From positions 1,550,001 to 1,614,000 of the forward strand of contig NZ_BAABBI010000001.1 in NCBI RefSeq assembly GCF_039537875.1: DNA of 64,000 nucleotides, given 5' to 3'. The stretch comes from Corallibacter vietnamensis. Its GTDB lineage: Bacteria; Bacteroidota; Bacteroidia; Flavobacteriales; Flavobacteriaceae. How positions within the stretch are numbered: the stretch's first letter is position 1; each line of letters starts with the position of its first letter. Below the pieces are notes generated by a model, which saw nothing but the letters and a program-made list of their open reading frames with translations, was not told where the DNA came from and did no database searches. This document shows, piece by piece, positions 1 through 9,176 of the stretch. The position numbers and the translations under genes were made by a program.

Positions 1-40
1 ATAATAATGGCTATGATGATGTAGAAAAGCGTAGTAGCTG

Positions 41-838
41 TCATTTAAAATTGCGTTGTCGTTTTGTTTCAAAAATAAGTATTCCTGCAGCAACAGAGAC
101 ATTCATAGAGTCTATTTCGCCTTGCATAGGGATAATGATATTTTGGGTAGAAGCTGTAAGCCATTCATCACTTAAGCCTGTAGCTTCAGTGCCAACAACA
201 ATGGCTGTAGGCTTTGTGTAGTCTTGTGTGTGGTAGTTTACCGAAGCCTGTAAAGCTGCACAGTAAATATGTATGCTGTTAGCTTTTAGGTAGGTTATAA
301 TTTGTGTTGTGGTTCCTGTGGCAATAGGTTTTGTAAACACACAACCCACGCTAGAACGAATAATATTGGGGTTGTACAAATCGGTTTTAGGATTAGCAAT
401 TATAACAGCGTCAACATTAGCAGCATCGGCAGTACGTAAAATAGCACCTATATTGCCTGGCTTTTCAGGAGCTTCAGCAACTAAAATTAGTGGGTTTGTA
501 GAGCTTAACTGAATATCGTTAAGGCTGTGTTGTTTTGATTTTGCAACAGCAAGAACGCCTTCGGTAGTGTCTCTATGTGCTAGCTTTTGATAGACCTCTT
601 TAGATATTTCTATGATATTGTATGGTGTATCTATTAGACTTTTTAGTTCTGATTCAGAAATTAACTCTGAATAAAATAAAACCGTTTCAATAGTATAGTC
701 TCCTTTTATAGCTAATGATAATTCGCGTTTACCTTCAATTAAAAAATTTCCCGTTTTTTTACGAGCTCGAGATTTTTCCTTGAGTTGGAATAGGTCTTTT
801 ATAAAAGCGTTTTGAACGCTTGTAATTTGCTTTGTCAT
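41..838 (-). CDS. TrmH/SpoU-family RNA 2'-O-methyltransferase
   Basis: A 265-residue protein of the SPOUT class, which methylates the ribose 2'-OH of a nucleotide in rRNA or tRNA using S-adenosylmethionine. The three family motifs are visible: EKPGNIGAILRTADA (motif 1, SAM site and catalytic Arg), NIIRSSVG (motif 2), and IPMQGEIDSMNVSVAAGI near the C-terminus (motif 3, the trefoil knot). The N-terminal ~100 residues match the SpoU substrate-binding region. I chose the ATG at 838 (MTKQITS). An upstream in-frame TTG at 850 adds only four residues. The target nucleotide cannot be told from sequence. It is transcribed away from a terminator at 885-911, so it is probably its own unit. Confidence 0.9.
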   Translation of the reverse strand: MTKQITSVQNAFIKDLFQLKEKSRARKKTGNFLIEGKRELSLAIKGDYTIETVLFYSELISESELKSLIDTPYNIIEISKEVYQKLAHRDTTEGVLAVAKSKQHSLNDIQLSSTNPLILVAEAPEKPGNIGAILRTADAANVDAVIIANPKTDLYNPNIIRSSVGCVFTKPIATGTTTQIITYLKANSIHIYCAALQASVNYHTQDYTKPTAIVVGTEATGLSDEWLTASTQNIIIPMQGEIDSMNVSVAAGILIFETKRQRNFK

Positions 839-880
839 AATGAATAGCAAAAGTAAGGTTTTTGTTTAAACTATAATTTA

Positions 881-911
881 AAAAAAAGCGAGTCTATCAG
901 ACCCGCTTTTT
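881..911 (-). terminator. rho-independent terminator after the amidohydrolase operon
   Basis: A ten-base-pair stem (885-894 with 900-909, one G-T pair) has a five-base loop and, on the minus strand, a T-run after it. It directly follows the stop of the gene ending at 915. Confidence 0.85.
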
Positions 912-914
912 ATA

Positions 915-2216
915 TTATTGATTTTTGTATTTATTTGAATAACGTTGCCAGAGTTCGGTTTGGTGAGTTTCTAAACTTATATCGCGTCCTTGAATAAAAG
1001 CTTTTATTAACTGGTTGGTTCGCATATCAAGAGCATCACCTTCACTAATGAATAGTGTAGCATCTTTACCTACTTCTAGTGAACCACAAATCTCATCAAC
1101 GCCTAATATTTTTGCTGTATTAGAGGTGATAAGTTTTAGAGCTTCTTCCTTATCAAGTCCGTAAGCTGCGCAAGTTCCAGCATAAAAAGGCAAGTTTCTT
1201 GAGTTCATACGTTCCATATCACCGTTTGCTTGTAGAGCAACCAGAATACCTTTGTCTACTAATAGTTTTGCAGCTTTAAAAGGTAGGTCATAGTCTTCAT
1301 CATCAGTATTAGGTCGACTATGCACACGGTTCAATATAACAGCAATGTTATGCTGTTTTAGTAAATCGGTTACTTTGTAAGCTTCGTATCCACCAACTAT
1401 AACTGTGTTTTTTACACCTGTATCTTTGGCAAACATAATAGCGTCTGTTATGCTTTTTTCATCATTGGCATGAATATATAGCGTTTTACTTCCAGTAAAA
1501 ACAGGTTTCAAAGCATTAAAAGGAAGATGTTTTGTATTATTATCTCCGTTATTATAAGCTTTGCTTTGTGTAATGTAAGATGTTAGTGCTTCAATTTGCT
1601 TTCCGTAATTATCATTAGGCTTTAATGTTGCCGGTTCTCCAAGCCACCAGCGACCTCTTGAGTAAGGATTTGGCCAGTTTAAATGAATGCCATCATCTGT
1701 TTTTATTGAAGCGTCTTCCCAGTTCCAAGCATCAAACTGTACAACTGATGATGTGCCAGAAATACGACCGCCTTGCGGTGTGATTTGCCCCATTAAAACG
1801 CCATTAGGACGCATACTTTCTATGATTTTAGATTCGGTGTTGTAAGCAATCAAACTACGGATGTGTGGATTCATTTGCCCTACTTCTCGGTTGTCTTGCG
1901 TGGCTCTTACGGCATCAATTTCTACCAAACCTAATGTTGAGTTAGGAATGATAAACCCTGGATATATATGCTTGCCTTTAGCATTGATTATAGTTCCTTT
2001 TCTTGCAATTTTTGCCATAGCACTACCGACAAATGTAAGCTTACCGTTTTCAAACATGATTAATGAGTTTTCAATAACATCACCAGTTCCGAGGTGTGCG
2101 GTAGCGCCTTCAATAGTTATAGCTTGCACTTGTTTTGATGCAGGTGTTTGTTGTGCTGTTATTGTTGATACACACAACAATAAAACGAATACAGTAAATA
2201 GTTTTAAAATTTTCAT
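915..2216 (-). CDS. exported amidohydrolase-family protein lacking the metal-binding HxH motif
   Basis: A 433-residue protein with a signal peptide (about residues 1-21, ending in TITAQQ) and the fold markers of imidazolonepropionase/dihydroorotase-like amidohydrolases: an N-terminal beta-sandwich start (AITIEGATAHLGTGD), then GKHIYPGFIIPNSTLG, and a C-terminal ITSNTAKILGVDEICGSLEVGKDA block. Where active members have HxH after the first barrel strand, this one has PNSTLG, so it probably lacks the usual catalytic metals. It lies 6 bp after a larger, apparently active amidohydrolase and is surely co-transcribed. The two probably work as a periplasmic pair. Substrate unknown. Confidence 0.85.
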   Translation of the reverse strand: MKILKLFTVFVLLLCVSTITAQQTPASKQVQAITIEGATAHLGTGDVIENSLIMFENGKLTFVGSAMAKIARKGTIINAKGKHIYPGFIIPNSTLGLVEIDAVRATQDNREVGQMNPHIRSLIAYNTESKIIESMRPNGVLMGQITPQGGRISGTSSVVQFDAWNWEDASIKTDDGIHLNWPNPYSRGRWWLGEPATLKPNDNYGKQIEALTSYITQSKAYNNGDNNTKHLPFNALKPVFTGSKTLYIHANDEKSITDAIMFAKDTGVKNTVIVGGYEAYKVTDLLKQHNIAVILNRVHSRPNTDDEDYDLPFKAAKLLVDKGILVALQANGDMERMNSRNLPFYAGTCAAYGLDKEEALKLITSNTAKILGVDEICGSLEVGKDATLFISEGDALDMRTNQLIKAFIQGRDISLETHQTELWQRYSNKYKNQ

Positions 2217-2222
2217 AGTGTT

Positions 2223-5198
2223 TTAGTTTTGGTGATCAACAGTGTCACAGTGTAATATGTGCTTTTCTTTGTTTTTAATTGGTTGTGTTTTTAAGCCTTT
2301 ATTTTTTGCTTGAAGCATCATAGTAATAAGCTCGTTCTTTTCTTTTTTCATATCGGCGCGCATGGCTTTATCTTTTTCTATATCAAAATAGACAGCGCCT
2401 TCAATAATGGTTTTTTCGGCTTTAGCGTATATTGATAATGGGTTGTTAGACCATAGAACCACATCGGCATCTTTACCAATTTTAATACTTCCTACACGGT
2501 TATCAATATGTAAAAGTTTTGCAGGGTTTAGTGTTACAAATTTCCAAGCATCTTCTTCAGTCATGCCTCCGTATTTAACAGTTTTTGCGGCTTCTTGATT
2601 TAAACGTCTAGACATTTCGGCGTCGTCACTATTTATAGCAACAGTAACGCCTTGATTGTGCATGATTGCCGCATTGTAAGGAATTGCATCGTTGACTTCA
2701 TATTTGTAAGCCCACCAATCACTAAAGGTTGAGCCACCAACGCCATGAGCTTTCATTTTATCAGCTAGTTTGTAGCCTTCTAAAATGTGCGTAAAGGTGT
2801 TGATGTTAAAATTGAATTGTTCTGCCACTTTCATAAGCATATTTATTTCGCTTTGCACATAGGAGTGACAAGAAATAAATCGTTCTTTATTTAGAATTTC
2901 AGCGAGTGTTTCTAATTCTAAATCTTTGCGATACGGTTTCCCGCTTTTTTTAAGAGCGTCATACTCTTGTGCTCTGGTAAAATAATCGATATATACTTGT
3001 TCTACACCCATTCTTGTTTGTGGGAATCGGGTTCTTGCATTATCACCCCAATTAGATTGTTTAACATTTTCACCCAAAGCAAATTTTATAAATTTTGGCG
3101 TGTTGTTGTAAATAAGTTGATTGGCAGACTCTCCCCATTTTAGTTTGATGATAGCCGAACGGCCACCAATAGGATTTGCTGATCCATGTAGAATTTGGAT
3201 TGATGTAACGCCACCTGCTAAATTGCGATAAATATCAATGTCTTCAGGGTTTACAACATCTTCAATAGTAACTTCGGCTGAAGAGTTTTGACCGGCTTCA
3301 TTTACGGCGTCAGTAGCAATATGCGAATGCTCATCTATAATACCAGCAGTTAGGTGTTTTCCTGTGGCATCAATTACTTGTGCATTGCTGGTAGATAAGT
3401 TTGTGCCTATTTTAGCAATTTTTCCATCTTTGATTAAAACGTCTGTTTGCTTGAGGATGCCTTCGTTTTCGTTTGTCCAAACAGTAGCGTTTTTAAATAA
3501 AATAGTTTCTTGTTGAGGTAGTGTTTTAGAGCCAAAAGCTTCGTTAGGATATGTTACAGGAAATAGTTTAACAGTATCGTCATTCTTTTTATCATTGTCA
3601 TTTTTTGTTTCATCAGCTTTTTCAATTTTTGTAGCATAAAATGATGTTTCATTTCCGTTTGGTAAAATAGCTTTTCCGTTTAGGTTTTTTGAGGCTGTTA
3701 CTCTTGATGATAACCTAATGTAGTCTTGTTTTGTAGTATCAATACTAGAGAATGTTATGTTTACCCAATCATCTTTATACGTTATTTTAGAGCCTAAATT
3801 GTTGTCGTCTGTTTTTATGCTAGATTTAAGCTTGCTTAACTCTCCAGAAATTGAAAGTTCGTAATCGGTGCCAGCTATAGACAGTTTGTAGTCGCCACGA
3901 ATATCTGTAGTATTCATAGGTACAATTTCATGTTTTTTTCCTTTTACCCAATTTTCATAAAGCGTTGTTTCTTTTTCAAAAACATCACCCGAAGTAATTA
4001 AAAAGTTTGCGTATGCGCCATTTTTAAGAGTTCCTAAAGTGTTTTCTTTGCCTAGTATTTTTGCAGGAACAGTTGTTAGAGCCTCAAGAGCTTTGGTTTT
4101 GTCTAGACCGTATTCAATGGCCTTTTGAATGTTAGGCATGAAATCTTTAGGAGCTTTAAGTCCGTGAAGTGTTAATGTAAATGGCACGTTTTTTTCTGCT
4201 AAAAATTTTGGGTTTGCAGGTTTTTGGTTCCATTCACGTAAGTCTGATAAACTTGCAGCTTGAGCTAAAAGCGGATCTTCAACATCATAAGCATCAGGGA
4301 AATCTAATGGGATAATAAATGTAGCATTGGTAGCCTTGATAGCATCTATGCGCTCGTATTCATCGCCACCACCTACAATAACATATTGTGTGTTAAATTC
4401 ATCACCTAGTTTATCTAATCGGAGCGCATTCATTTTATTTCCAGCATGAATAACCTGTACTAGGGATTTATTTTTGTTAAATGCCTCTAAAGAGCGATCG
4501 GTAGTTTTAGCAAGGCCTTTTGCATACCAATCAGCATCATAATTTACTTGTCTTAAAAGTGCCATTGTACCCATTAATGATGTAGGATAGGCTTGCCTTG
4601 AAGCCACACTTTTTCTTAATGATAAATATTGTATTGAATTGTTATCTAATATTCTGTCAGCATCGCTTCCTTGAGGAATTAAGGCAATTAAGCTTCCTGT
4701 TCCCTGAATAATACCATCAGGAATGTGAGTGTTAACAACACCAAAGCCGGCTTTTCGTAAGTCTTCAGCAGTTTTATCATTAAAGTTGAAATGATCAATA
4801 GCCTTTTGTTCAGGTCTGATATGATCATTCCAGTAGTAGCCTTCACGGTTAGAGTCGTATTGTGGTGACCTAGAACTTGCAGCAGCTTTGGGTTTGCTTA
4901 CACCAAAAGCAGAATAGATATCAATAAATGAAGGGTATATTGTTTTGCCTTCAATATTAATTATCACTGTGTTTTTTGGAATTGAAACTGATGAGCCAGA
5001 AGCCACTACTTTGCCATCTTTTATAAGAAGTGTTCCTTTTTCAATAATTTGTGTTGGCGAGGTGTAAATTTTAGCATTTGTAAATGCTGTGAAGTTTGAA
5101 TTGGTTGTTTTTACACCATCGTTTTTTGGAAAATAGTCTTGTGCAGATAATGAAAAAGTACACAAAACCATTACGATAACTAAATATTTTTTTATCAT
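2223..5198 (-). CDS. exported tandem-domain amidohydrolase
   Basis: A 991-residue protein with a signal peptide (to about residue 19, LSAQ) and two amidohydrolase-like halves. The first half (~30-430) has lost the HxH motif: the equivalent place reads PSFIDIYSAFG. The second half (~560-970) keeps it: GIIDEHSHIATD, then SCHSY, FTHILEGYK and INSDDAE as further metal or catalytic positions. Known amidohydrolases of this group cleave C-N bonds in cyclic amides, amino-acid derivatives or dipeptides. It is the first gene of a two-gene operon with the degenerate homologue downstream. The architecture of one dead and one live domain is conserved enough in Bacteroidota that I consider it real and not a frameshift product. 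Confidence 0.88.
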   Translation of the reverse strand: MIKKYLVIVMVLCTFSLSAQDYFPKNDGVKTTNSNFTAFTNAKIYTSPTQIIEKGTLLIKDGKVVASGSSVSIPKNTVIINIEGKTIYPSFIDIYSAFGVSKPKAAASSRSPQYDSNREGYYWNDHIRPEQKAIDHFNFNDKTAEDLRKAGFGVVNTHIPDGIIQGTGSLIALIPQGSDADRILDNNSIQYLSLRKSVASRQAYPTSLMGTMALLRQVNYDADWYAKGLAKTTDRSLEAFNKNKSLVQVIHAGNKMNALRLDKLGDEFNTQYVIVGGGDEYERIDAIKATNATFIIPLDFPDAYDVEDPLLAQAASLSDLREWNQKPANPKFLAEKNVPFTLTLHGLKAPKDFMPNIQKAIEYGLDKTKALEALTTVPAKILGKENTLGTLKNGAYANFLITSGDVFEKETTLYENWVKGKKHEIVPMNTTDIRGDYKLSIAGTDYELSISGELSKLKSSIKTDDNNLGSKITYKDDWVNITFSSIDTTKQDYIRLSSRVTASKNLNGKAILPNGNETSFYATKIEKADETKNDNDKKNDDTVKLFPVTYPNEAFGSKTLPQQETILFKNATVWTNENEGILKQTDVLIKDGKIAKIGTNLSTSNAQVIDATGKHLTAGIIDEHSHIATDAVNEAGQNSSAEVTIEDVVNPEDIDIYRNLAGGVTSIQILHGSANPIGGRSAIIKLKWGESANQLIYNNTPKFIKFALGENVKQSNWGDNARTRFPQTRMGVEQVYIDYFTRAQEYDALKKSGKPYRKDLELETLAEILNKERFISCHSYVQSEINMLMKVAEQFNFNINTFTHILEGYKLADKMKAHGVGGSTFSDWWAYKYEVNDAIPYNAAIMHNQGVTVAINSDDAEMSRRLNQEAAKTVKYGGMTEEDAWKFVTLNPAKLLHIDNRVGSIKIGKDADVVLWSNNPLSIYAKAEKTIIEGAVYFDIEKDKAMRADMKKEKNELITMMLQAKNKGLKTQPIKNKEKHILHCDTVDHQN

Positions 5199-5276
5199 TT
5201 GGTATGGGTTAGAAATTTTAAGCTTAAATATAGTTAATATGTGTTGTTTAAGATTTCTATTTTATTTTTTTAACAT

Positions 5277-6344
5277 TTACAAGTCATGTTTTTCAAAGTA
5301 ATTCACTACAAGTGCTACCACATAGCTATAGCTTTTCATACCGTCTTTTTGATTATTGGCTTGAAGGTATGAGTTATAGGTTTTTTTAAACAAAGGTTCA
5401 GTTGGATTTTTGTAGCTATCCCAAAACAGTTGTACTTCTTTATAATTTTTTAAAATACCTATGTTGATGTTTTCTGCGATACAAATATATAATTCAGGAT
5501 CCCTTAAATAAACTTCATTAAGGCAATGACGTAGTGCAAATGTGTAGCCAGAATATTTAAAGTAGATATCGGGATGATTTATAGCTGCCAAACTTCCAAT
5601 AAAGTTAGCTTCATTTTCAGCAGCATAACCAAGTTGGTGAGCAACTTCATGAGACGCTGTTGTAGGAAATTTGTAAGACGGAATTAAACCATCTACTTGC
5701 GCTTCGTTTGTTAATGGGTTTAAATAACCGCTAAAACCCATGTAGGTTAGCGGTAAGCTAAATAGAGATTTTTTAATACTAATCGGTTTGTATTCTAAAT
5801 GCGGATACGTTTCTTTTAAAACATCATAGCCTTTAGGAATAAGATTTAAAATGTCTCTTTTAGAATAGGGGAATACCACTTTTAAAGTGTCGTTTTTTGT
5901 AATGTCAAACTGTATTGAATTAGATTTTTCTATTAGCTTTTTTGAGACACTAACTAATTGTTCTGTGGTGTAATCTGCATCTAGATGTAAATTTGTATGA
6001 AGAGGTTTTCTATAATAATTTAATGCCCAAAACACATGAAATGCAGAATAGATAACAGAAATGGTAGAAAATACATCAATAAACCACTGCTTTGTGTTTT
6101 TCCTCAAGCGTTGCTTGTTAATAATAAACCATCTAAAAATGTAAATGATGGCAAGCGCATAAAAAATATCGCCAAAAGAAAACGGAAGCCAGCCAAAAAC
6201 GTATCGTAATACTTTAGAAATAATAGGGTAAATACCGTTACTGTAATAAGTTTCTATAAATTCAGGGAATCTAGAAAGAGCTTTTACAATAACGTATAGC
6301 GGAATTATAGCAAACGCTAAATAAGGTTTTGGGTGTTTCAGCAT
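5277..6344 (-). CDS. DUF3810 membrane protein with a zinc-protease-like HExxH
   Basis: A 355-residue protein with two to three N-terminal membrane segments (roughly residues 8-24, 38-70 and 95-115) and a soluble C-terminal part. The motif ASHEVAHQLGYAAENEAN holds an HExxH with a downstream Glu, as in gluzincin metalloproteases, so it may be a membrane-anchored peptidase. It belongs to the DUF3810 family of Bacteroidota; no substrate is known to me. It is divergent from pepD, with only 76 bp between the two starts. Confidence 0.8.
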   Translation of the reverse strand: MLKHPKPYLAFAIIPLYVIVKALSRFPEFIETYYSNGIYPIISKVLRYVFGWLPFSFGDIFYALAIIYIFRWFIINKQRLRKNTKQWFIDVFSTISVIYSAFHVFWALNYYRKPLHTNLHLDADYTTEQLVSVSKKLIEKSNSIQFDITKNDTLKVVFPYSKRDILNLIPKGYDVLKETYPHLEYKPISIKKSLFSLPLTYMGFSGYLNPLTNEAQVDGLIPSYKFPTTASHEVAHQLGYAAENEANFIGSLAAINHPDIYFKYSGYTFALRHCLNEVYLRDPELYICIAENINIGILKNYKEVQLFWDSYKNPTEPLFKKTYNSYLQANNQKDGMKSYSYVVALVVNYFEKHDL

Positions 6345-6364
6345 CTTTCAAAAATAAGGAAATG

Positions 6365-6397
6365 TTTGTAATACTCTATGAGTTATAACTACCTTTG
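6365..6397 (+). promoter_or_regulatory. flavobacterial-type promoter of pepD
   Basis: TTTG (6365-6368) and TACCTTTG (6390-6397) match the -33 and -7 elements of Bacteroidota promoters (TTTG / TAnnTTTG), with 21 bp between them, slightly longer than the usual 19-20. The -7 box ends where an upstream in-frame GTG begins, which argues for the ATG at 6421 as the true start. Confidence 0.6.
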
Positions 6398-6420
6398 TGA
6401 AAGTAAAAAAAACAGACACA

Positions 6421-7881
6421 ATGAATTCAGAAATAAGAGAATTAGAACCAAAACAACTTTGGAATAAGTTTGCCGATTTAAATGCTGTACCAAGAGCTTC
6501 TAAAAAAGAAGAACAGGTTATTGCGTTTATGAAAGACTTTGGTAAAAATCTAGGACTAGAAACTATAGAAGATGAAGTAGGAAATGTTATCATTAAGAAG
6601 CCAGCAACCGCAGGTATGGAAGACAGAACAACTGTGGTTATGCAATCGCATTTAGATATGGTACATCAAAAAAATGCAGATACCAATTTTGATTTTGCTA
6701 CACAAGGTATTGCAATGTATGTAGATGGAGATTGGGTTCGTGCAAAAGGTACTACGCTTGGAGCAGACAATGGTTTAGGTGTTGCGACAATTATGGCTAT
6801 TTTAGAAAGCACTGACATAGCACATCCTGCAATAGAAGCTTTATTTACCATTGATGAAGAAACAGGTATGACAGGCGCTATGGGACTTAAAGGAGGTTTG
6901 CTAGAAGGCGGTATTCTTTTAAATCTTGATACCGAAGAAGATGACGAAATAGGTGTTGGTTGTGCTGGTGGAGTAGATGTTACAGCAAGACGTAGCTATA
7001 AAGAGGAAGAGACACCAGAGTTTAAAACTGGATTTACTGTAACAGTAAAAGGTTTACAAGGTGGACATTCAGGAATGCAAATTCATGAAGGATTAGGAAA
7101 TGCAAATAAAATAATGAACCGTTTATTGTTTGATGGTTTTGAGAATTTTGGATTGCGTATTTCTGAAATAGACGGAGGAAGTCTTCGTAATGCAATACCT
7201 AGAGAGAGTAAAGCCATTGTAGCTATAGATAGTATGCATGAAGATGCTTTTATTATGGAAATGGCTCAAATGGCACAAGTCATTAAAACAGAGCTGAAAA
7301 CTATGGAGCCAGATTTAGAAATAGAGGTTTCAAAATCTGAAACACCAAAAATGATTATGGATTTAGGTGTTCAAGAAGGGCTTACACGTGCGCTTTATGC
7401 CGCTCTAAATGGTGTTTATAGAATGAGTGCCGATATTCCTGATTTAGTAGAAACATCAAATAACATAGCGCGAGTTATTGTAAAAGATGGTGAGATAAAA
7501 ATAGGCTGTTTAACACGTTCTTCAGTTGAAAGTTCTAAATGGGATTTGGCTAATACATTACGCGCAACGTTTGAATTGACTGGTTGTGAAGTGGCGTTTT
7601 CAGGTGATTATCCTGGTTGGGCTCCAAATATGGACTCACCAATCCTTAAAGTACTTGATGCTTTATATGAAGAAATGAATGGAGAAAAAGCACATGTAGC
7701 TGCTTGTCACGCTGGTTTAGAGTGTGGTATTTTAGGACAAAATTATCCAGATATGGATATGATAAGTTTTGGGCCAACTATAAAAGGAGCGCACTCTCCT
7801 GATGAACGAGCAAGTATAAGTTCAGCACAAAAATATTGGAAGTTTGTTCTTGAGATTTTAAAACAAATTCCTAAAAAATAA
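6421..7881 (+). CDS. pepD: aminoacyl-histidine dipeptidase (M20 peptidase PepD)
   Basis: A 486-residue cytosolic M20C metallopeptidase that hydrolyses Xaa-His and other dipeptides. Metal ligands and catalytic positions are visible: MQSHLDMV (His/Asp), LGADNGLGVA (bridging Asp), IDEETGMTGAMGL (catalytic Glu and metal Glu), LNLDTEEDDEI, the dimerisation/lid motif QGGHSGMQIHEGLGNA, and the C-terminal ACHAGLECGIL plus GPTIKGAHSPDE (last His). Length is the family norm. I start it at MNSEIRE (6421) because the longer GTG version overlaps the promoter -7 box. It ends in a strong shared terminator. Confidence 0.93.
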   Translation: MNSEIRELEPKQLWNKFADLNAVPRASKKEEQVIAFMKDFGKNLGLETIEDEVGNVIIKKPATAGMEDRTTVVMQSHLDMVHQKNADTNFDFATQGIAMYVDGDWVRAKGTTLGADNGLGVATIMAILESTDIAHPAIEALFTIDEETGMTGAMGLKGGLLEGGILLNLDTEEDDEIGVGCAGGVDVTARRSYKEEETPEFKTGFTVTVKGLQGGHSGMQIHEGLGNANKIMNRLLFDGFENFGLRISEIDGGSLRNAIPRESKAIVAIDSMHEDAFIMEMAQMAQVIKTELKTMEPDLEIEVSKSETPKMIMDLGVQEGLTRALYAALNGVYRMSADIPDLVETSNNIARVIVKDGEIKIGCLTRSSVESSKWDLANTLRATFELTGCEVAFSGDYPGWAPNMDSPILKVLDALYEEMNGEKAHVAACHAGLECGILGQNYPDMDMISFGPTIKGAHSPDERASISSAQKYWKFVLEILKQIPKK

Positions 7882-7885
7882 CCCC

Positions 7886-7917
7886 AAAAAAAAGCAGCTT
7901 TAAAAGCTGCTTTTTTT
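7886..7917 (+). terminator. bidirectional terminator between pepD and the PPIase
   Basis: The stem AAAGCAGC (7891-7898) pairs with GCTGCTTT (7906-7913). A-runs on the left and T-runs on the right let it work for both convergent genes. Confidence 0.88.
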
Positions 7918-7934
7918 ATCTATATTAGGTATTA

Positions 7935-9152
7935 TTATTTATCTATACCAACAAGCTCAATATCAAAAATTAGGTTTGTGTTTGGTGGAATCATAGGTGC
8001 TCTACCGCTAGCACCATAACCTAAATAAGACGGAATAAAAGCTTTTACTTTATCACCTATGTTCATATTTAACATAGATTCTCTAAAACCTGGTACTAAC
8101 TGTGCAGTTTCGTTATAAGGCATTGCAAAAGGTTTGTACATTCCTGCTTCATCTTGCTGCTCATTGTATTGGTTGTTAGCTTGAGCTACGTCTTTTTTTG
8201 TGGTGTAGAATAAACGACCATCTACAAAGTAACCAGCGCAATCAATCAGTGCTTTTTGTTGAGATGTAGGTTTTTTATCAGTGCCTTTTTCAGTAAAAAT
8301 CATTACTAAACCAGTTTCAGTACGTTTTACAGTTCCTAAATCACCATATTTTTTTATAAAAGAATCTGCGGCTACAGCAGCACTTTCTTTAATTTTCTTT
8401 TCAGCTTCTTCCTTGATAGCTGCTATTTTATCGCCTAAATTTGGGTATTCATCAGAAAAAACTTTTGCAGCATCAAATGCTTTTGCATCAGCACCTTTTC
8501 TTATGATGTTTACCTCTGTCATAATAACATCTTCTAGAGGCTTATTTAGGGTTTGTCTATCTTTAGATACTGCTACATTTGAAATGGTATCTTGTACATC
8601 AAGACCTATAACTAATTCACCAAAAACACCATGACAACTTACTCTTGGGTTTTCGCAAGGCTTTAAGTTTCCATTTGCATCAAAAGCATCTAAACTTGGG
8701 TAAGGAACTTCAGTGATAAAAAATTGACTTCCGTTAGTGTCTAAACCACCAGAGTTAGCCATTGATAATATACCTGGTTTATCGTGTCTTAAGTTAACGT
8801 CAAACTCACTTGTGAATTTGTATCCAGGTCCGCCCATTCCGTTTCCATCAGGATCTCCACCTTGTATCATGAACTTATCCATAACTCTATGGAAGGTAAG
8901 TCCGTTGAAATATTTTTTGTTTTTAAATTTTTCATCAGCCATAGGATGTGTTCCTTCAGCAAGAGCGACAAAATTTGCTACAGTAGCAGGTACTTCTTTA
9001 TAAAATAATTTAGCTACCATTGTGCCTTTGTTTGTTACAAATTCAGCATACAATCCATCTTCTAAATCTGGATATTTTTGCTGACTACATGAGGTAAAAC
9101 TTATAAGTAACGAAAGTGCTAAAAGCTTGATACTATTTTTTAAGATTTTCAT
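7935..9152 (-). CDS. cyclophilin-FKBP fusion peptidyl-prolyl isomerase lipoprotein
   Basis: A 405-residue lipoprotein (lipobox ISFTSC near residue 22) with two different prolyl isomerase folds. Residues ~35-215 are a cyclophilin: FHRVMDKFMIQGGDPDGNG, then GILSMANSG and NGSQFFIT. Residues ~285-405 are an FKBP domain: LVPGFRESMLNMNIGDK and PSYLGYGASG. Such enzymes speed up proline isomerisation during folding of exported proteins. It is followed on the same strand by nothing, and preceded (25 bp) by gldI, so the pair forms a periplasmic-facing folding unit, probably with nrnA as first gene. Fusion of both PPIase classes in one chain is seen in this family. Confidence 0.9.
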   Translation of the reverse strand: MKILKNSIKLLALSLLISFTSCSQQKYPDLEDGLYAEFVTNKGTMVAKLFYKEVPATVANFVALAEGTHPMADEKFKNKKYFNGLTFHRVMDKFMIQGGDPDGNGMGGPGYKFTSEFDVNLRHDKPGILSMANSGGLDTNGSQFFITEVPYPSLDAFDANGNLKPCENPRVSCHGVFGELVIGLDVQDTISNVAVSKDRQTLNKPLEDVIMTEVNIIRKGADAKAFDAAKVFSDEYPNLGDKIAAIKEEAEKKIKESAAVAADSFIKKYGDLGTVKRTETGLVMIFTEKGTDKKPTSQQKALIDCAGYFVDGRLFYTTKKDVAQANNQYNEQQDEAGMYKPFAMPYNETAQLVPGFRESMLNMNIGDKVKAFIPSYLGYGASGRAPMIPPNTNLIFDIELVGIDK

Positions 9153-9176
9153 TTTTATGTGTTTATTGTTTGATTG

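Noticed and set aside
1..40. Possible C-terminus of a plus-strand gene ending at 24 (TAG)
   Set aside because: Only seven codons are in the window, which is too little to support a feature.
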